The translations under genes were made by a program, and so were the position numbers. A DNA stretch of 41,769 nucleotides. Origin: a virus. The DNA is taken from the IMG/VR virus record IMGVR_UViG_3300010211_000043, positions 1 to 41,769 of that record; one strand, written 5' to 3'. Under the pieces are notes generated by a model that saw only the letters and a program-made list of their open reading frames with translations, made no database searches and was not told the origin of the DNA. This document shows, in pieces, positions 38,630 through 41,769 of the stretch (its first letter is position 1; every line of letters starts with the position of its first letter).

Positions 38630-39647
38630 TGAGATCGCGACCCTGCTGCCCCCCAACGCGACCACGTTGGAAAAGGCGCAAGACATCGCCGCAGGTGCCC
38701 GGATCAGGGCTTTGGACCTGTCCGTGATCCGCACGCTCAAGACCCCGGAGACCTGCCCGGCCGAGCTGTTGCCTTGGCTGGCGTGGGAATACTCGGTCGA
38801 TACCTGGACGGCCGATTTGACCGAGGCGCAAAAGCGGGCGGTCATCCAGGCCGCGCCGCGCCTGCATCGCATCAAGGGCACCCCGGCGGCCGTCAAGCTG
38901 GCCCTGGCGGCGATCGGCCTTGCGGGGGCCGAGATCATCGAAGGGTTGCCCGCTTTGCGTCACGACGGAGAAGCCCTGCGCACCGGCCGCCACACCTACG
39001 CCGGTCATCGCCGCTGGGCCATGTTCCAAGTCTGGGCCGATCTGGGCAACGATGCAGGGCTGGACGCGGCCCAAGTGGCCCGCATTCGTGCGGTGATCGA
39101 CCGCACCAAGAACGCGCGCTCTCACCTGCACGCTCTGGGCTTTCGCGCCAACGTGCATGTGGTCAAGACGCGACCGGACGCGGATCACCTGGATCTGGCC
39201 GTGCGGTTGGACCTGCGCGGGCGCCAGGGCGTGCGCGACGGTCGGTTCCGGCGTGGCGGCACCCGTCTGCCCGACCGCAGCGGGGCCATCACTTACGACG
39301 GGCGCACGCTACGGGGCATCCCGCACATCACCGAAACGATCCGCTACCGGGAAGGCCACTTGATCGCGGACCTGCCCTTGCGGGTCGGCCTGACCGGCAC
39401 CCATGTTCGCCCGCCGGTGTTGCCGCGTGACGGGCGCCTGCGGTTCGACGGTTGGGCGGTTCGGGGACGGCCCATGGTGACCGTGACGCCGGACCCCGTG
39501 GTCATCCGTCGCCTCTTGCCGCGCGACGGCTCTTTCATGCGCCAGGGCCACGGGCCGCACCGCGACGGCACACGGTTCTACGGGGACGGCCTGACGCGGG
39601 GCAGCCGACATAGCCATGGCGTCACGACCGAGAGGATCCCCGCATGA
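38622..39647 (+). CDS. Tail protein I with repetitive C-terminal extension
   Basis: 341 aa. The first 200 residues are P2 gpI-like (TTLEKAQDIAAGARI, LPWLAWEYSVDTWTADLTEAQKRAVIQAAPRLHRIKGTPAAVKLALAAIG). The remaining 140 carry arginine/glycine-rich repeats with the phrase R-D-G (GVRDGRFRRGG, LPRDGRLRFDG, LPRDGSFMRQG, HRDGTRFYGDG). That extension is not normal for gpI and may hold the fibre. It overlaps the fibre gene by four bases. Confidence 0.88.
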   Translation: MADEIATLLPPNATTLEKAQDIAAGARIRALDLSVIRTLKTPETCPAELLPWLAWEYSVDTWTADLTEAQKRAVIQAAPRLHRIKGTPAAVKLALAAIGLAGAEIIEGLPALRHDGEALRTGRHTYAGHRRWAMFQVWADLGNDAGLDAAQVARIRAVIDRTKNARSHLHALGFRANVHVVKTRPDADHLDLAVRLDLRGRQGVRDGRFRRGGTRLPDRSGAITYDGRTLRGIPHITETIRYREGHLIADLPLRVGLTGTHVRPPVLPRDGRLRFDGWAVRGRPMVTVTPDPVVIRRLLPRDGSFMRQGHGPHRDGTRFYGDGLTRGSRHSHGVTTERIPA

Positions 39648-39994
39648 TCACCCATGGCTACTACCAAAGCCTCGCCCGCTTGCAGCAGGGCGACCAGACC
39701 GCACGCATTACGCAGATCGGCTTCGGTTCCGACGGCGCAGCGGAGCACGAGACCGACACCGCCCTGTCCGACGCGGTCCTGAAGGACATCGACACGGTGG
39801 AGGCGGACCCGGCCAACCCCCGGGTGATCCGCTTCCGCTGGTCTCTGGCCATGACCGAGGCCAACGGCCTGTCGATCCGCGAAATCGGCCTGTTCACCGC
39901 CGACGGTCTGATGGTGGCCCGCAAGGCGCGGGCCTCCGCCATTGAAAAAACGCCCGACATGACCCTGGGCGATTGGTTTGCATTGGAGCATTGA
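39644..39994 (+). CDS. Tail-collar fibre N-terminal protein
   Basis: 116 aa. YQSLARLQQGDQTARITQIGFGSDG, then VIRFRWSLAMTEANGLSIREIGLFTADGLMVARKARA, follows the tail-collar fibre (DUF3751) N-terminal domain that attaches fibres to the baseplate in P2-like phages. Here it stands alone as a short adaptor, with the long fibre encoded next. Confidence 0.85.
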   Translation: MITHGYYQSLARLQQGDQTARITQIGFGSDGAAEHETDTALSDAVLKDIDTVEADPANPRVIRFRWSLAMTEANGLSIREIGLFTADGLMVARKARASAIEKTPDMTLGDWFALEH

Positions 39995-39996
39995 CG

Positions 39997-41769
39997 ATGG
40001 CGAGTATTCCCAAGGTGACCGATCCCGGGTTCCCGGATATCCACGTTTTGGAGGAAGGCGAACCGGTGGTCGGCGGCCTGGACGGCGTGGACAATCTGCC
40101 GCACCGCCAGTTGGCCGAACGCACCGACCATTTGCGGGCGCGGGCCGAAGCCCTGGAAACCGCTCGCGCCGACCACGAAGATCGACTGGCGACCGTAGAG
40201 ACCAGCGGGTCGGTCAGCGTGGGGCGCGCCTTTCTGCTGTGGCAAGGGCTGTCCGACGAAGGCGCGGCCTATGAGCTGTTCGGCGACGCCGCCTATTCCT
40301 GGCGCGACGTGACCCCGGTGCCGGTGCTGGAAACCATCGCCGGAGACGAAAGCCTGGACGTGGACGGAACGGCCGGGCTGGCGGTCGGCGGGCATTACGT
40401 GCTGTTCGATCCCTCTTCGGGCACCGTGCATGAAACGCTGGAACTCGCCCAGGTGCTGACCGCCCGGCGCGTGCGTGCCACCGCCCCCCTGACCCATGCC
40501 ATGACCGACGGCCTGCTGGCGCGCACCAACTGGACCATCAACCCCGGTCACGCCCTGGCCGCATCCGGCACCTTTTTCAGCGAGCCTCTGCGTACCCTGC
40601 GCTATGACGACGACGGGCGGGTTCTGATCCGCCGCGATGCCGGAGACGGCACCCTGAGCGTACAGGCGCGGCGCGTATCCGATCCGCGCACCGGCTGGGT
40701 GGACTGCCCCCTGAAGACCAGTGCCGCCACCGCCGCCGGGGACGTCGACCAGGAATACACCGTGCCCCTGGGCGGCACGATCGAACTGCGCATCGACAGC
40801 ATGCCGGGCGAAGACGGCGCCGCCATTCGCATCGAGCACATGGTGTTGCTGACCAGCGTGCGCGCCGAACGCGCCGACGCCGTGCGCCGTCCGACGGCCG
40901 TCGCTCCCGCCGACGGCGCCACCGACGTCATGGAAACGCCGGTGCTGGAAACGGGGGCGTATTATTCGCTTTACGGCGTGCCCCAAGCCGGTTTTGACGT
41001 GCGGATCGCCACCGATGCCGACATGGCCAACGTGGTGTATTCCGGCACCGAAGACACCGCCGCCGTCCGCCACACCGTCGCCGCCGGGCATCTGATCCCG
41101 GACGGGGTCTATTGGTGGCAGGCCCGCCATCGGGATGCAGAGGGAACGGGGTCGCCGTGGTCGGCGGCCGTCGGCTTCACCACCGGCAGCGTCTTTCAAT
41201 ACGTGCGGCCGCCGCTGATCGGCGCCCCGGCCGCCGACGCCACCGGCGTGAGCCTGACGCCCACCATCGTCACGGTCCCGTTCGCCCCCGTGGGGGCCGA
41301 AGATACGCACGCCGCCAGCCGCTATCAGATCGCGACCGACGGCGCGTTCACGGCGATCGTCTACGATAGCGGCGAAAGCGCCGACCTGACCGCCCACCCC
41401 GTGCCGACCGACAGCGCTTTGCCGCGCAACATGTCTTTGTTCCTGCGGGCACGACACAAGGGCGCAACCATCGGCTGGTCGGATTGGTCCATGCCGCGCG
41501 CGTTCACGACCTGCAACACGGGCAACGCGCCGACCATCACCGGCCCGACGGCGGGCGCAACCATCGGCCTGACGCCCACCATCACGCTGTCGGCCTACGC
41601 CATGCCCGGCGGTAGTGACGCGCATGTTGCGTCGCAGTACCGCATCACCTCCGCAGACGGCCAGACCACCCTGTACGACAGCGGCGAGGTCCCCGACCTG
41701 ACCAGCCACACGGTGGCCGAGGCCCTGCCGACCCTCACCGATGTGCGCATCACCGCCCGCCAAAAAGGC
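39997..41769 (+). CDS. Large tail fibre with Ig/FN3-like repeats (cut at window end)
   Basis: 591 codons are open to the window edge with no stop. It begins MASIPKVTDPGFPDIHVLEEGEPVVGGLDG, followed by a helical linker (HRQLAERTDHLRARAEALETARADHEDRLATVE). At least three repeats of about 100 residues follow, near 297-400, 405-505 and 510 onward. They share phrases such as L-T-P-T-I (SLTPTIVTV, GLTPTITLS), YDSGE and D-L-T-x-H, and end in strands like fibronectin-III modules. The fibre would set host range. The C-terminal receptor-binding part lies outside the window. Confidence 0.88.
   Translation, partial: MASIPKVTDPGFPDIHVLEEGEPVVGGLDGVDNLPHRQLAERTDHLRARAEALETARADHEDRLATVETSGSVSVGRAFLLWQGLSDEGAAYELFGDAAYSWRDVTPVPVLETIAGDESLDVDGTAGLAVGGHYVLFDPSSGTVHETLELAQVLTARRVRATAPLTHAMTDGLLARTNWTINPGHALAASGTFFSEPLRTLRYDDDGRVLIRRDAGDGTLSVQARRVSDPRTGWVDCPLKTSAATAAGDVDQEYTVPLGGTIELRIDSMPGEDGAAIRIEHMVLLTSVRAERADAVRRPTAVAPADGATDVMETPVLETGAYYSLYGVPQAGFDVRIATDADMANVVYSGTEDTAAVRHTVAAGHLIPDGVYWWQARHRDAEGTGSPWSAAVGFTTGSVFQYVRPPLIGAPAADATGVSLTPTIVTVPFAPVGAEDTHAASRYQIATDGAFTAIVYDSGESADLTAHPVPTDSALPRNMSLFLRARHKGATIGWSDWSMPRAFTTCNTGNAPTITGPTAGATIGLTPTITLSAYAMPGGSDAHVASQYRITSADGQTTLYDSGEVPDLTSHTVAEALPTLTDVRITARQKG

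Larger units (their letters stand above)
14895..41769 (+). mobile_element. Mu-like transposable prophage (right end outside window)
   Basis: Gene order follows Mu in outline: repressor, Ner, MuA and MuB homologues, early genes, GemA, Mor, lysis, terminase pair, DUF935 portal, MuF, protease, coat, gp36/gp37-like genes. The tail module is P2-type instead of Mu-type, so the phage is a mosaic. The left end is placed at about 14895, where the deaminase frame is broken and a TG dinucleotide starts the non-host sequence. The exact base is uncertain by about 20. Sheath, tube, tape-measure and remaining tail genes and the right end are beyond the window. Confidence 0.9.

Noticed and set aside
39661-41763. 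700-codon open frame on the minus strand
   Set aside because: Opposite the tail fibre and collar genes; no domain pattern, only glycine/histidine-rich shadow sequence.
1-41769. CRISPR arrays, tRNA or rRNA genes
   Set aside because: No regularly spaced identical repeats of suitable length and no cloverleaf or rRNA-like stretch were seen.

Overview
The window is GC-rich DNA that reads like an alphaproteobacterium. A Rhodospirillales-like host is my impression from protein style only; no 16S or other marker is present. Almost all of it is mobile DNA: two different phage-type elements lie side by side, with a small AT-rich defence locus between them.

Region A (1-13162, all genes on +) is a compact element of about 13 kb. 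It starts with a P4-type tyrosine integrase, followed by an unknown gene with its own promoter, an AlpA-like HTH regulator, a two-gene primase/DUF927-helicase replication unit, and a self-contained HK97-type head and packaging module. That module has a portal, a protease-capsid fusion, an HNH protein, a gp6-type connector, a small membrane protein, TerS, TerL and a head-tail adaptor fusion. There are no tail, tape-measure, baseplate or endolysin genes. This is the gene plan of a capsid-forming phage-inducible chromosomal island (cf-PICI), a satellite that builds its own heads and borrows a helper's tails. A prophage that lost its tail genes is the main alternative. The Toprim region of the primase carries a perfect 114-bp in-frame tandem duplication.

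Region B (about 13163-14900, genes on -) is visibly AT-rich. It holds an AvcD/DcdV-like anti-phage deoxycytidylate deaminase gene, a coupled 55-codon ORF and a strong terminator. The deaminase has lost its N-terminal P-loop domain exactly where the next element begins, so the defence gene appears to have been split by phage insertion.

Region C (about 14895 to the right edge) is a Mu-like transposable prophage, cut off by the window end. From left to right it has a left end with 20-bp repeats, a divergent repressor and Ner-like regulator, and MuA- and MuB-like transposition proteins. A block of small early genes follows (DUF3164, a DnaA-domain-I-like protein, GemA, Mor). Then come a lysis cassette (GH108 muramidase with an EF-hand-like insert, small membrane protein, lipoprotein, class 3 lipase) and a Mu-type head module (gp25-gp37-like). 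The MuF protein of that module carries a C-terminal nuclease-like toxin domain. A P2-type tail/baseplate module (V, PAAR, W, J, I, fibre) ends the window inside a large tail-fibre gene. A 16-bp dyad, CCTGAANNCCTTCAGG, lies just before the lysis block and just before the protease/capsid block. It is a good candidate site for the Mor-like activator.

Taken together the window looks like a record of conflict: a probable satellite, an anti-phage deaminase next to it, and a transposable phage that landed in the deaminase gene. Family names come from recognising sequence patterns by eye; no database search was run.
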